In this document: positions 34,100-48,000 of the stretch, piece by piece
Layout of the letters: each line of letters begins with the position of its first letter
Position numbering within the stretch: the stretch's first letter is position 1
NCBI GenBank assembly: GCA_021234155.1
Contig: JAJEKV010000036.1
Location: forward strand, 442,777-506,776
Length of the DNA: 64,000 nucleotides
From: Isoetes taiwanensis
Taxonomy: Eukaryota > Streptophyta > Lycopodiopsida > Isoetales > Isoetaceae
Direction: 5' to 3'
The notes under the pieces: model-generated
The model's database searches: none
Seen by the model: the letters and a program-made list of their open reading frames with translations, nothing else
What the model was told of the DNA's origin: nothing
Position numbers and translations under genes: made by a program

Positions 34100-36100
34100 C
34101 AAACCGGCCGAGATACCATGACATATCGAGGGAATTAAAGGAAGCATTCATTGCTAATTATCGAAGTCCATGGTAAGGATAAGACTATGGAAAGGTGGAC
34201 CAATTTTACACAAAGGAAGATGAATCAATTAGAAAGTATAATCCGAGAGGTACATTGCGGTTCTCAAAGCCGTGGTTCATTGGAAGATTGCAAGGAGTGA
34301 TGAAATGGATATCCAATGGTATGTGAAGGGGCTAAAACGAGCTATTGCTCATAAGGTGAAGGCTAAACAACCTACAACATTGTTAGAGGCACAAAAGTAT
34401 GCACTCAAGGCTGAAGATAAGTTGGGATATATTCATGAGGTTGCTGCTCCAGCATAAAATGAAGAGGATATTGCAGCCAAGATTTCTAAGCTTACAATTG
34501 GTGAGAAGCCAAAGGGAGGTCTGAGTTTATTACTTGTGAGTATTGTGGGTCTATTGGGCATTCCGATACTACATGTAGATTGCTGAAATTCTGCTCAAGA
34601 TGCCAAATCAAAGGCCATAATGATCAAGAATGTAGGGAGAAGAGATTCTTTGAGAGGGCCAATCCGTATTTGTTGTTATGCAACAAGCACCATCTATTTC
34701 TATTCAACCAATGCATGGCACCTATCATACCCACAAGTTCCAATGATGCCACACGGCTCCAATTGCCCAACAAGTTCCAATGGGTTCCACACCAATGGTG
34801 CAACCAAAAACAGGGATGGTATCCAAGTAAGGCTCATTTATATTGCAAGTTATGTGATAAATTCAAGCATGATGAGACTACTTGTTGGAAAATCTATGGA
34901 AAACCAGAATGGGCAACCAATAAGTATCCACCAAAGCAGCAAGTGTTTGAATCATGTTGACCTCTTCCTAATAATGATGTAAAAAGATTCAAGATGCAAA
35001 ATACATTGATAATCCCAAGTTAAGGCTCTTATTGAGGGCTTAAAGAAGCAAGAGAAGGCAAAATCAGTAGTAAATTGTGGATTTGTTGAGGTGGAGCATG
35101 ACCCATTTCAGCAAAAAGAAGAGATGTGGAGAAGTAAATGCGTTACAAGATCACAAAAGGTGGTTCAAGAACCAAGAGTAGTGCCAATTCAAAGGAGAAG
35201 ACTAAGACCTCTTTTCCAAAGGCTTTGAAGGAACAAGCTTTGAAGGTGTCACCACCTAAGAAGCAATTCAATGTGATGCCCATATAATGGTTTTCCTATA
35301 GAAGAAAATCAGCCCATAGTGATGCCTCCTATGGTGGATGAGGAAATTCAAAATGAAGATGATGTGAAGTCCAAGTTTTGGCCACTAAAGTTACAATTAC
35401 TCTTGAGCAATTGATGCATTATTCTCCAAAGTTGTTGCAAGAGTTAGGGGGAAGAACAAAATCAGAAATTTCAGTCCAACAAATCATATCAAATGATACC
35501 CGACAAAAGGAGAATGGAGCTTTCATCCAAGCAATCCAAGGATCAAAGGCCATTTGTTTGTGATGTGATATTAATGGATATCTAATCAAAGAGGCCAACA
35601 TAGATACCGGCAATGGAGTGAATGTAATGCCTTACCACATAATGCTTCAAGTTGGATTGAAAATGATGGAACCGACAACTATGATGCTCAAAGCATTTAA
35701 TCAAATGAAGGTGCACTTTATGGGAGTCATAAGAAATGTGTTATGCAAGGTTTATGAGGTGGAAAAATCTTGGATTTCATGGTTTTGAAATTTCCGAGGA
35801 GAGTGTGCATCTTTGAAACTTATACTTTGTTGTTGAGTCGTACATGGCTAGATGAGTCTATGTTGAGACTTCATGGAGGGAAGCGTGAAATGAACATCTT
35901 TCAAGGGAACACAAGGTTACTATAGATCAAAAAAAAAAAAAAAAAAAAGGTACCTTTCTTTGCAATCCTTCTTTGAGCAGCCCTTGGTTGAAATCAAAAA
36001 AGAGAATGCTATGAATTATTTTAAGCAAGGTCTTAGTTGTTTTCATGTCTTGGAAGTGGGTAAGGGGAAGATAAGACTTTGTACAAGTGGTTAAAAGGTA
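34100..36100 (+). mobile_element. Decayed Ty3/gypsy gag-protease
   Basis: Frame pieces in order: a gag segment at 34272-34457 (DIQWYVKGLKRAIAHKVKA ... LLEAQKYALKAEDK); two CCHC zinc knuckles at 34580-34960 (CSRCQIKGHNDQEC and CKLCDKFKHDETTC); and a retropepsin-like site around 35600 (IDTGNGVNVMPYHIML, Asp-Thr-Gly). The zinc knuckles bind RNA during particle assembly, and the protease processes the polyprotein. Several stops and shifts separate the pieces. A poly(A) run interrupts at about 35930-35949. The sequence is cut at about 36100 where the tRNA-bearing array starts. Reverse transcriptase is missing. Confidence 0.75.
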
Positions 36101-39100
36101 CCCAAAATAATCTGTTTGGTTATGAAGTTCCTTAGAAAAAGCTATTGATTACTTCAAAGGTCATGTCCTAAAAATCTGAATCGGGCTTTCAAATTTCAAG
36201 AAGGTAAGTGGAGTATCGCATGTAATACTCTTTTCTTTTTGCTCAAAAGCGTTAATGTGATACGCGTTAATGAATTCTTTTTGCGCACTCTTAGACATTT
36301 TCGAACATGTTAGGGCGCTCTAATGAATATGTTATTTAAAGCGTTAGACAAGTAATAAGAATGGAACATGTATATCTAGAAAAAGCTACTATTTTCAAAG
36401 GTCATGTCCTAAATATGAAGGCTTTCAAATTTCTATCATGTAATACTCTTTTCTTTTTGCTTTCAAATCTCAAAATAATCTTTTTGTTAGACATGTCGAA
36501 CATGTGTTCCTTTATATCTTAAAGGTCATGTCCTCGTAATAAGAATCTCAAAAAATAAGGGCTTTCAAATTTCAAGTCCTAAGGTGAATTGGCTTTCAAA
36601 TAATACTCTTTTTTTTTTTTGCTTGTCAAAGGCGTTAATGTGAATTCTTTTTAAAGCAGCGTTAGACATGGGTCGAACATGTGACCTTTGATTCTTCAAA
36701 GGTCATGTCGCTCTATCCTTTGAGCTACAAAGCGCATCAAGGGCATGCATATATCTCAAGCAACTATTTTATTTTAGGCTTAAATCCTTGTGGAGTCATC
36801 GTAATAAGAATCTCAAAATAATGTTTTGATGATGAAGTTCCTTGGAAAAAGCTATTGATTACTTCAAAGGTCATGTCCTAAAAAATGAATCGGGCTTTCA
36901 AATTTCAAGAAGGTATTATGGAGTATGTATGTAATACTCTTTTCTTTTTGCTTGTCAAAAGGCGTTAATGTGAATTCTCTTTAAGCGCGTTAGACATGGG
37001 TCGAACATGTGACCTTTGCTTAGGAAACAGGCGCTCTATCCTTTGAGCTACAAGCGCATGAGGCATGCGTATATCTCAAGCAAACTATTTTAGGCTTAAA
37101 TCCTTGCAGTCATCGTAATAAGAATCTCAAAATAATCTGTTTGGTTATGAAGTTCCTTAGAAAAAGCTATTGATTACTTCAAAGGTCATGTCTAAATATG
37201 AATCCGGGCTTTCAAATTTCAAGAAGGTATTGAGTGGAGTATCGCATGTAATACTCTTTTCTTTTTGCTTGTCAAAGACGTTAATTAATGAATTCTTTTT
37301 AAAGCGTTAGACATGGGTCGAACATGTGACCTTATGCTTAGCTAAAACAGACGCTCTATCCTTCGAGCTACAAACGCATGAGTCATGTATATCTTAAGCA
37401 AACTATTTTAGGCTTAATTCCTTGCAGTCATCGTAATAAGAATCTCAACATAATCTGTTTGATTATACAGTTCCTTGGAAAAAGCTATTGATTACTTCAA
37501 AGGTCATGTCTTGGAAAAAATTCAAAGGTCATGTCCTAAATTTATTTCAAATAAATATGAATAAGGCTTTCAAATTTCAAGAAGGTATTGAGTGGAGTAT
37601 GCATGTAATACTCTTTTCTTTTTGCTTGTCAAAGACGTTAATGTGAATTCTTTTAAGCGCGTTAGACATGGGTGAAACATGTCCTTAGGAAGCAGACGCT
37701 CTATCCTTTGAGCTACAAAACGCATGAGGCATGTGTATATCTCAAAGCATAGTCTTTTAGGCTTAAATCCTTGCGGTCATCGTAATAAGAATCTCAAAAT
37801 AATCTGTTTGATTATGAAGTTCCTTGGAAAAGCTATTGCTATTGATTACTTCAAAGGTCATGTCCTAAATATGAATCAGGGCTTTCAAATTTCAAGAAGG
37901 TATTGAGTGGAGTATGCATGTAATACTTTTTTCTTTTGCTTGTCAAAGACGTTAATGTGAATTCTTTTTAAGCTTTAGACATGGTTGAACATGTGACCAA
38001 GAGGAAGCAGAGTGACAACCTTATGATATATGCATATATCTTAACAATCCTTGAAATCATCTAATAAATCTCAAAAAATCTTTTTGCTTAAGTCCTTAGA
38101 AAAAGCTATTGATTACTTCAAAGGTCATCCTTGGAAAAAGAATCTCAAAATTCTTTTGGTTGTCTAAATATAAATGGCTTTGAATTTCAAGAAGGTATGT
38201 AACATGTAGGCTTTCATTTTTCAAGAAGGTATTATGGAATGTGAAAACTTTTTCTTTTTGCTTTCAAAACATGGGTCGAACATTATCTTAAGAACTACTT
38301 AGGAAATCGCTCTATCCGAGCTACATGCATGATATATATATATCTCAAGCAAACTATTTTAGGCTTAAATCCTTGAAGTCATCGTAATAAGAATCTCAAA
38401 ATAATCTGTTTGATTATGAAGTTCCTTGGAAAAAGCTATTGATTACTTCAAAGGTCATGTCCTAAATATGAATCCAGGCTTTCAAATTTCAAGAAGGTAT
38501 TGAGTGGAGTATCGCATGTAATACTCTTTTTTTTTTTGCTTGTCAAAGACGTTAAAATTGAATTTTAAACGCGTTAGACATGGGTTGAAACATGTGACCT
38601 TCGCTTAGGAAAACAGACGCTCTATCCATTGAGCTACAAACGCATGAGGCATGTATATATCTCAAGCAAACTATTTTAGGCTTAAATCCTTGCAGTCATC
38701 GTAATAAGAATCTCAAAATAATCTGTTTGGTTATGAAGTTCCTTAGAAAAAGCTATTGATTACTTCAAAGGTCATGTCTAAAAATATGAATCCAGGCTTT
38801 CAAATTTCAAGAAGGTATTGAGTGGAGTATCGCATGTAATACTCTTTTCTTTTTGCTTGTCAAAGACGTTAATGTGAATTCTCTTTAAACGCGTTAGACA
38901 ATTGAACATGTGATTCTTTAGGAAACAGACGTTAGACAGGCATGTATATCGAACATGTATTTTAGGCTTAAGTCCTTAGGAAACAGTAATACGCTCTATC
39001 CTGTTTGATTAAGCTTGGAAAAAGCTATTGATTACTTCAAAGGTCATGTCCATGATATGAATCAGGCTTTCAAATTTCAAGATGTATCGCATGTATATCT

Positions 39101-41316
39101 CAAGCAAACTATTTTAGGCTTAATGGGTCGAACATGTGACCTTACGCTCCTTTCGCTCTATCGAGCTACAAATAAGAATCTCAAAATAAAACTATTTTTG
39201 CTTAAATCCTTGCAGTTATCGTAATAAGAATCTCAAAATAACCTGTTTGGGAAAAAGCTATTGATTACTTCAAATCCTAAATACGAATCCAGGCTTTCAA
39301 ATTTCAAGAAGGTATTGAGTGGAGTATCGCATGTAACACTCTTTTCTTTTTGCTTGTCCAAGACGTTAATGTGAATTCTTTTTAAACGCGTTAGACATGG
39401 GTCGAACATGTGACCTTACCTTAGGAAAACAGGCGCTCTATCCATCGAGCTACAAACGCATGAGGCATGCATATATCAAGCAAACTATTTTAGGCTTAAA
39501 TCCTTGCAGTCAAATTTTTGATTATGAAGTTCCTTAGAAAAAGCTATTGATTATTCAAACTTCAAAGGTCATGTCCTAAATATGAATCTTTGATTTTCAA
39601 GGCTTTCAAATTTCAAGAAGGTATTGAGTGGCTTTTAAGCATGTAATACTCTTTTCTTTTGCTTCAAAGCGTTAATGTGAATTCTTTTTAAACGCGTTAG
39701 ACATGGGTCGAACATGTGACCTTCGCTTAGGAAGCAGGCGCTCTATCATCCATGAGCTACAAACACATGAGGCATGTATATATATCTCAAGCAAACTATT
39801 TTAGGCTTAAATCCTTGTAGTCATCGTAATAAGAATCTCAAAATAATCTGTTTGATGATGAAGTTCCTTGGAAAAAGCTATTGATTACTTCAAAGGTCAT
39901 GTCCTAAATACGAATCCAGGCTTTCAAATTTCAAGAAAATTTCAAGAAGGTATTTTCTTTTGGCTTATCAAATGTAATGTAATTTTCTTTTTAGACATTT
40001 TTTGCTTTGTCAAAGACGTTAATGTGAATTCTTTTTTAAACGCTTGTTAGACATGGGTCGAACATGTTTTGCTTAGGAAACAGACGCTCTATCCTTTTCG
40101 AGCTACAAACGCATGAGGCATGCATATATATCTCAAGCAAACTATTTTAGGCTTAAATCCTTATTTTAGGTCATCATCGTAATAAGAATCTCAAAATAAT
40201 CTGTTTGGTTATGAAGTTCCTTAGAAAAAGCTATTGATTACTTCAAAGGTCATGTCCTAAATACGAATCCAGGCTTTCAAATTTCAAGAAGGTATTGAGT
40301 GGAGTATCGCATGTAATACTCTCTTTTCTTTTTGCTTGTCAAAGGCGTTAATGTGAATTCTTTTTAAAAGCGTTAGACATGGGTCGAACATGTGACCTTA
40401 CGCTTAGGAAACAGGACGCTCTATCCATTGAGCTACAAACGCATGCATGAGATATATGTATATCTTAAGCAAACTATTTTAAAAGTCATCGTAATAAGAA
40501 TCTCAAAATAATTTGTTTGTTTATAATGTTCCTTGTAAAATGCTATTTATTACTTCAAAGGTCATGTCCTAAATATGAATCCAGGCTTTCAAATTTCAAG
40601 AAGGTATTGAGTGGAGTATCGCATGTAATACTCTTTTCTTTTTTGCTTGTCAAAAGACGTTAATGTGAATTCCTTTAAACGCGTTAGACATGGGTCGAAC
40701 ATGTGACCTTACGCTTAGGAAAGACGCTCTATCCATCGAGCTACAAACGCATGAGGCATGCATATATCTCAAGCAAACTATTTTAGGCTTAAATCCTTGC
40801 AGTCATCGTAATAAGAATCTCAAAATAATCTGTTTGGTTATGAAGTTCCTTAGAAAAAGCTATTGATTACTTCAAAGGTCATGTCCTAAATACGAATCCA
40901 GGCTTTCAAATTTCAAGAAGGTATTGAGTGGAGTATCGCATGTAATACTTTTTTCTTTTTGCTTGTCAAAGACGTTAATGTGAATCTTTTTAAACGCGTT
41001 AGACATGGGTCGAACATGTGACCTTACGCTTAGGAAAGCAGGCGCTCTATCCTTCGAGCTACAAAACGCATGAGGCATATATATATATCTTAAGCATAGT
41101 CTTTTTGGCTTAAGTCCTTGTAGTCATCGTAATAAGAATCTCAAAATAATCTGTTTGATTATAAAGTTCCTTGGAAAAAGCTATTGATTACTTCAAAGGT
41201 CATGTCCTAAATATGAATCCAGGCTTTCAAATTTCAAGAAGGTATTGAGTGGAGTATCATGTAATACTCTTTTTTTTTTTGCTTGTCAAAGACGTTAATG
41301 TGAATTCTTTTAAACG

Positions 41317-41389
41317 CGCGTTAGACATGGGTCGAACATGTGACCTTACGCTTAGGAAACAGGCGCTCTATCCATTGAGCTACAAACGC
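41317..41389 (-). pseudogene. tRNA-Arg(CCT)-like, anticodon stem broken (example of the common variant)
   Basis: This copy has the right length and intact D arm, T arm and anticodon loop. The anticodon stem, however, is CCTGT opposite GCGTA, which leaves two mismatches and one wobble at its base. The TACGC variant on the plus strand recurs in several units (near 40371, 40682, 40998, 47348). Many other copies carry insertions or deletions in the D loop or T arm (for example 43744, 44078, 45594). Confidence 0.6.
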
Positions 41390-42138
41390 ATGAGGATATG
41401 TGTATATCTTAAGCAAACTATTTTTAGGCTTAACTCCTTGCAGTCATCGTAATAAGAATCTCAAAATAATCTGTTTGATTATGAAGTTCCTTAGAAAAAG
41501 CTATTGATTACTTCAAAGGTCATGTCCTAAATACGAATCCAGGCTTTCAAATTTCAAGAAGGTATTGAGTGGAGTATCGCATGTAATACTCTTTTTTTTT
41601 TTTTGTCAAAGACGTTAATGTGAATTCTTTTTAAACGCGTTAGACATGGGTCGAACATGTGAGCTACTGCCTAGGAAACAGACGCTCTATCCATCGAGCT
41701 ACAAAAACGATGAGACTCTATTAAGCAAACTATTTTAGGCTAAATCCTTGAGATATGTGTATCTATCTGTTTGGTTTTGAAGTTTAAAAAGCTATTGATT
41801 ACTTCAAAGGTCATGTCCTAAATATGAATCCAGGCTTTCAAATTTCAAGAAGGTATTTGAGGCATTTTGCTTGTCAAAATATATATTAAAAGCAAACTAT
41901 TTTAACTAGGCTTAAATCCTTCTAAAGTCATCGTAATAAGAACTCAAAATAATCCTTGTTAATTTCAAATGTCTGTTTGATTATGAAGTTCTTTGGAAAA
42001 AGCTATTGATTACTTCAAAGGTCATGTCCTAAATACGAATTCAGGCTTTCAAATTTCAAGAAGGTATTGAGTGGAGTATCGCATGTAATACTCTTTTCTT
42101 TTTGCTTGTCAAAGACGTTAATGTGAATTCTTTTTAAA

Positions 42139-42211
42139 CGCGTTAGACATGGGTCGAACATGTGACCTTCTGCTTAGGAAACAGACGCTCTATCCACTGA
42201 GCTACAAACGC
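42139..42211 (-). tRNA. tRNA-Arg (anticodon CCT), intact array copy
   Basis: The minus strand gives exactly 73 nt. The acceptor GCGTTTG pairs with CTAACGC except for a T-T at 6-67. The D arm is GCTC-AGTGGATA-GAGC, the anticodon arm TCTGT-TTCCTAA-GCAGA, the variable loop AGGTC, the T arm ACATG-TTCGACC-CATGT, and the discriminator G. A-box (TAGCTCAGTGG) and B-box (GTTCGACCC) are present. The body matches plant nuclear tRNA-Arg(CCU), which reads AGG. No T4 terminator follows directly; the first T5 lies about 138 bases downstream. A TATA-like ATATATGCATG precedes the 5' end. Confidence 0.75.
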
Positions 42212-43420
42212 ATGAGGCATGCATATATCTCAAGCAAACTATTTTAGGCTTAAATCCTTGCAGTCATCGTAATAAGAATCTCAAAATAATCTGTTTGATT
42301 ATGAAGTTCCTTAGAAAAAGCTATTGATTACTTCAAAGGTCATGTCCTAAATATGAATCCAGGCTTTCAAATTTCAAGAAGGTATTGAGTGGAGTATCGC
42401 ATGTAATACTTTTTTCTTTTTGCTTGTCAAAGACGTTAATGTGAATTCTTTTTAAACGCGTTAGACATGGGTCGAACATGTGACCTGCTTAGGAAACAGA
42501 GGCGCTCTATCCTTCGAGCTACAAACGCATGAGGCATGCATATATCTCAAGCAAACTATTTTAGGCTTAAATCCTTGCAGTCATCGTAATAAGAATCTCA
42601 AAATAATCTGTTTGGTTATGAAGTTCCTTAGAAAAAGCTATTGATTACTTCAAAGGTCATGTCCTAAATACGAATCCAGGCTTTCAAATTTCAAGAAGGT
42701 ATTGAGTGGAGTATATCGCATGTAATACTCTTTTCTTTTGCTTGTCAAAGATGTTAATGTGAATTCAAATTTAAACTTTTTTAGACATGGGTCGAACATG
42801 TGACCTTTCTTAGGAAAGCAGGGACGCTCTATCCTTTGAGCTACAAACGCATGAGATATATGTATATCTCAAGCAAACTATTTTAGGCTTAAATCCTTGC
42901 AGTCATCGTAATAAGAATCTCAAAATAATCTGTTTGATTATGAAGTTCCTTGGAAAAAGCTATTGATTACTTCAAAGGTCATGTCCTAAAATATGAATCG
43001 GGCTTTCAAATTTCAAGAAGGTATTGAGTGGAGTATCGCATGTAATACTCTTTTCTTTTTGCTTGTCAAAAGACGTTAATGTGAATTCATTTTTTAAAGC
43101 GTTAGACATGGGTGAACATGTGACCTTCGCTTAGGAAACAGGCGCTCTATCCATCGAGCTACAAACGCATGAGGCATGCATATATCTCAAGCAAAACTAT
43201 TTTAGGCTATTTTTAAATCCTTTGCAGTCATCGTAATAAGAATCTCAAAATAATCTGTTTGATTATGAAGTTCCTTAGAAAAAGCTATTGATTACTTCAA
43301 AGGTCATGTCCTAAATATGAATCCAGGCTTTCAAATTTCAAGAAGGTATTGAGTGGAGTATCGCATGTAATACTCTTTTCTTTTTGCTTGTCAAAGACGT
43401 TAATGTGAATTCTCTTTAAA

Positions 43421-43493
43421 CGCGTTAGACATGGGTCGAACATGTGACCTTCTGCTTAGGAAACAGACGCTCTATCCACTGAGCTACAAACGC
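43421..43493 (-). tRNA. tRNA-Arg (CCT), intact array copy
   Basis: This copy has the same 73-nt sequence as the one at 42139-42211, with all stems paired except position 6-67, and discriminator G. It lies four units downstream on the map (1,282 bp), consistent with the 320-bp period. Confidence 0.7.
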
Positions 43494-44955
43494 ATGAGAC
43501 ATACGTATATCTCAAGCAAACTATTTTAGGCTTAAATCCTTGCAGTCATCGTAATAAGAATCTCAAAATAATCTGTTTGATTATGAAGTTCCTTAGAAAA
43601 AGCTATTGATTACTTCAAAGGTCATGTCCTAAATACGAATCCAGGCTTTCAAATTTCAAGAAGGTATTGAGTGGAGTATCGCATGTAATACTCTTTTTTT
43701 TTTTTTTGCTTGTCAAAGACGTTAATGTGAATTCTTTTTAAACGCGTTAGACATGGGTCGAACATGTGACCTTATGCTTAGGAAACAGACGCTCTATCCT
43801 TTTCCTTTGAGCTACAAACGCATGAGATATGCATATATCTTAAGCAAACTATTTTAGGCTTAAATCCTTGCAGTCATCGTAATAAGAATCTAAAAATAAT
43901 CTGTTTGATTATGAAGTTCATTCGAAAAAGCTATTGATTACTTCAAAGGTCATGTCCTAAATATGAATCGGGCTTTCAAATTTCAAGAAGGTATTGAGTG
44001 GGTAGTATCGCATGTAATACTCTTCTTTTTTTTTGCTTGTCAAAAAGGCGTTAATGTGAATTCTCTTTTTTAAAGCGTTAGACATGGGTCGAACATGTGT
44101 GACCTGACTTTAGGAAGGGAGGGCGCTCTATCCATTTGAGCTACAAACGCATGAGAGCATATATCTCAAGCAAACTATTTTAGGCTTAAATCCTTGCATG
44201 TGTATATCTCAAAATAATAGTTTGATTATGAAGTTCCTAGAAAAAGCTATTGATTACTTCAAAGGTAATGTCCTAAATAATGAATAATCGGGCTTTCAAA
44301 AAACTCTTTTTTTTTTTGCTTGTCAAAGACGTTAATGTGAAACGCGTTAGACATGGGTCGAACATGTGACCTTACGCTTAGGGAAAGGACTCTATCCACT
44401 GAGCTACAAACGCATGAGATATGTATATATCTTAAGCATAGTCTTTTAGGCTTAAGTCCTTGTAGTCATCGTAATAAGAATCTTAACATAATCTGTTTGA
44501 TTATACACTTCAAAGGTCATGTCCTAAATATGAATCCAGGCTTTCAAATTTCAAGAAGGTATTGAGTGGAGTATCGCATGTAATACTCTTTTCTTTTTGC
44601 TTGTCAAAGACGTTAATGTGAATTCTCTTTAAACGCGTTAGACATGGGTCGAACATGTGACCTTCTGCGTAAGAAACAGGCGCTCTATATCCATCTGAGC
44701 TACAAAGCGCATGAGGCATGCATATATCTCAAGCAAACTATTTTAGGCTTAAATCCTTGCGATCATCGTAATAAGAATCTCAAAATAATCTGTTTTTGGT
44801 TATGAAGTTCCTTAGAAAAAGCTATTGATTACTTCAAAGGTCATGTCCTAAATATGAATCCGGGCTTTCAAATTTCAAGAAGGTATTGAGTGGAGTATGC
44901 ATGTAATACTCTTTTTTTTTTTTTGTCAAAGACATTAATGTGAATTCTCCTTAAA

Positions 44956-45028
44956 TGCGTTAGACATGGGTCGAACATGTGACCTTCTGCTTAGGAAACA
45001 GACGCTCTATCCACTGAGCTACAAACGC
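44956..45028 (-). tRNA. tRNA-Arg (CCT), intact array copy with discriminator A
   Basis: The cloverleaf is identical to the other intact copies, but the position after the acceptor stem is A instead of G. Cytosolic tRNA-Arg commonly has A or G here, so charging need not be lost. Confidence 0.65.
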
Positions 45029-48000
45029 ATGAGATATGTATATATCTTAAGCAAACTATTTTAGGCTTAAGTCCTTGTAGTCATCGTAATAAGAATCTCA
45101 AAATAATCTGTTTGATGATGAAGTTCCTTGGAAAAAGCTATTGATTACTTCAAAGGTCATGTCCTAAATACGAATCCAGGCTTTCAAATTTCAAGAAGGT
45201 ATTGAGTGGAGTATCGTATGTAATAATCTTTTTTTTTTGCTTGTCAAAGACATTAATGTGAATTCTCTTTAAACTCGTTAGACATGGGTCGAATATGTGA
45301 CCTTCTGCTTAGGAAACAGACGCTCTATCCACTGAGCATGAGGCATGCGTATATCTCAAGCAAACTATTTTAGGCTTAAATCCTTGCAGTCATCGTAATA
45401 AGAATCTCAAAATAATCTGTTTGGTTATGAAGTTCCTTAGAAAAAGCTATTGATTACTTCAAAGGTCATGTCCTAAATACGAATCCAGGCTTTCAAATTT
45501 CAAGAAGGTATTGAGTGGAGTATCGCATGTAATACTCTTTTCTTTTTTCTTTTTTGCTTGTGAAAAGGCGTTAATGTGAATTCTTTTTAAAGCGTTAGAC
45601 ATGGGTCAAACGCATGAACATGTGACCTTAAGCTTAGGAAGTCCAGATCGCTCTATCCACTTTGAGCTACAAACGCATGAGATATGCATATATCTTAAGC
45701 AAACTATTTTAGGCTTAAATCCTTGCAGTCATTCAAATAAGAATCTCAAAATAATTTGTTTGTTTATGAAGTTCCTTTGAAAAAGCTATTGATTACTTCA
45801 AAGGTCATGTCCTAAATATGAATCCAGGCTTTCAAATTTCAAGAAGGTATTGAGTGGAGTATCGCATGTAATACTTTTCTTTTCTTTTTGCTTGTCAAAG
45901 GCGTTAATGTGTAAACTTTTAAATGCCCCCATTATGCATATATCTTTCTTAAATTTCAAAATAAAGCTTAGAAAAAGCTATTGATTACTTCAAAGGTTAA
46001 CATGGGTCGAACATGTAATAATACTTTTTTTTTGCTTGTCAAAGACGTTAATGTGAATGCTCTTTAAGCTTAGCGTTAGACATGGGTGAACATGTATCCT
46101 TAGAAACAGAGCTCTATCCACAAAGCTACAAACGCATGAGGCATGCATATATCTCAAGCAAACTATTTTAGGCTTAAATCCTTGCAGTCATCGTAATAAG
46201 AATCTCAAAATAATCTGTTTGGTTATGAAGTTCCTTGGAAAAAGCTATTGATTACTTCAAAGGTCATGTCCTAAAAAAGAATCAAGGCTTTCAAATTTCA
46301 AGAAGGTATTGAGTGGAGTATATCGCATGTAATACTCTTTTCTTTTTGCTTGTCAAAGACGTTAATGTGAATTCTTTTTTTTAAGCGTTAGACATGGGTG
46401 AACATGTGACCTTCTGCTTAGGAAGCGAGGCGCTCTATCCATCGAGCTACAAACGCATGAGGCATGCATATATCTCAAGCAAACTATTTTAGGTTAAATC
46501 CTTGCAAGTCATCGTAATAAGAATCTCAAAATAATCTGTTTGATTATGAAGTTCCTTGGAAAAAGCTATTGATTACTTCAAAGGTCATGTCCTAAATATG
46601 AATCGGGCTTTCAAATTTCAAGAAGGTATTGAGTGGAGTATCGCATGTAATACTCTTTTCTTTTTGCTTGTCAAAGACGTTAATGTGAATTCATTTAAAC
46701 GCGTTAGACATGGGTCGAACATGTGACCTTCGCTTTAGGAAACGAGGACGCTCTATCCATCGAGCTACAAACGCATGAGAGGCATGCATATATCTCAAAG
46801 CAAACTATTTTTAGGCTTAAATCCTTGCGGTCATCGTAATAAGAATCTCAAAATAATCTGTTTGGTTATGAAGTTCCTTAAAAAAGCTATTGATTACTTC
46901 AAAGGTCATGTCCTAAATATGAATCCGGGCTTTCAAATTTCAAGAAGGTATTGAGTGGAGTATCGCATGTAATACTCTTTTTTTCTTTTTGTCAAAGACG
47001 TTAATGTGAATTCTTTTAAAAGCGTTAGACATGGGTCGAACATGTGACCTTCGCTTAGGAAACAGGCGGCTCTATCCAGCGAGCTACAAACGCATGAGAT
47101 ATGTATATATCTTAAGCATAGTCTTTTTTAGGCTTAAAAAAGCTATTGAGTCATCGTAATAAGAATCTCAAAATAATCTGTTTGATTTATGAAGTTCCTT
47201 GGAAAAAAAGCTATTGATTACTTCAAAGGTCATGTCCTAAATATGAATCGGGCTTTCAAATTTCAAGAAGGTATTGAGTGGAGTATCGCATGTAATACTC
47301 TTTTCTTTTTGCTTGTCAAAAACGTTAATGTGAATTCTTTTAAAAGCGCGTTAGACATGGGTCGAACATGTGACCTTACGCTTAGGAAAGCAGGACGCTC
47401 TATCCACTGAGCTACAAACGCATGAGGCATGCATATATCTCAAGCAAACTATTTTAGGCTTAAATCCTTGCAGTCATCGTAATAAGAATCTCAAAATAAT
47501 CTGTTTGATTATGAAGTTCCTTGGAAAAAGCTATTGATTACTTCAAAGGTCATGTCCTAAATATGAATCAAGGCTTTCAAATTTCAAGAAGGTATTGAGT
47601 GGAGTATCGCATGTAATACTCTTTTCTTTTTGCTTGTCAAAGACGTTAATGTGAATTGAATTTTAAAAATGCGTTAGACATGGGTCGAACATGTGACCTT
47701 TGCTTAGGAAACAGAGGCGCTCTATCCCTTTGAGCTACAAACGCATGAGGCATGTATATATCTCAAGCAAACTATTTTAGGCTTAAATCCTTGCAGTCAT
47801 CGTAATAAGAATCTCAAAATAATCTGTTTGATTATGAAGTTCCTTGGAAAAAGCTATTGATTACTTCAAAGGTCATGTCCTAAATATGAATCCAGGCTTT
47901 CAAATTTCAAGAAGGTATTGAGTGGAGTATCGCATGTAATACTCTTTTCTTTTTGCTTGTCAAAGACGTTAATGTGAATTCTCTTTTAAAGCGTTAGACA

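Noticed and set aside
31274-36100. A single intact Ty3/gypsy element from integrase to gag
   Set aside because: Integrase precedes gag in the same orientation, the reverse of the element's gene order, and no LTR pair or reverse transcriptase is visible; these are two separate relics.
41997-42138. Box C/D snoRNA in the tRNA trailer
   Set aside because: No TGATGA C-box is present and CTGA occurs only in some copies by chance substitution.
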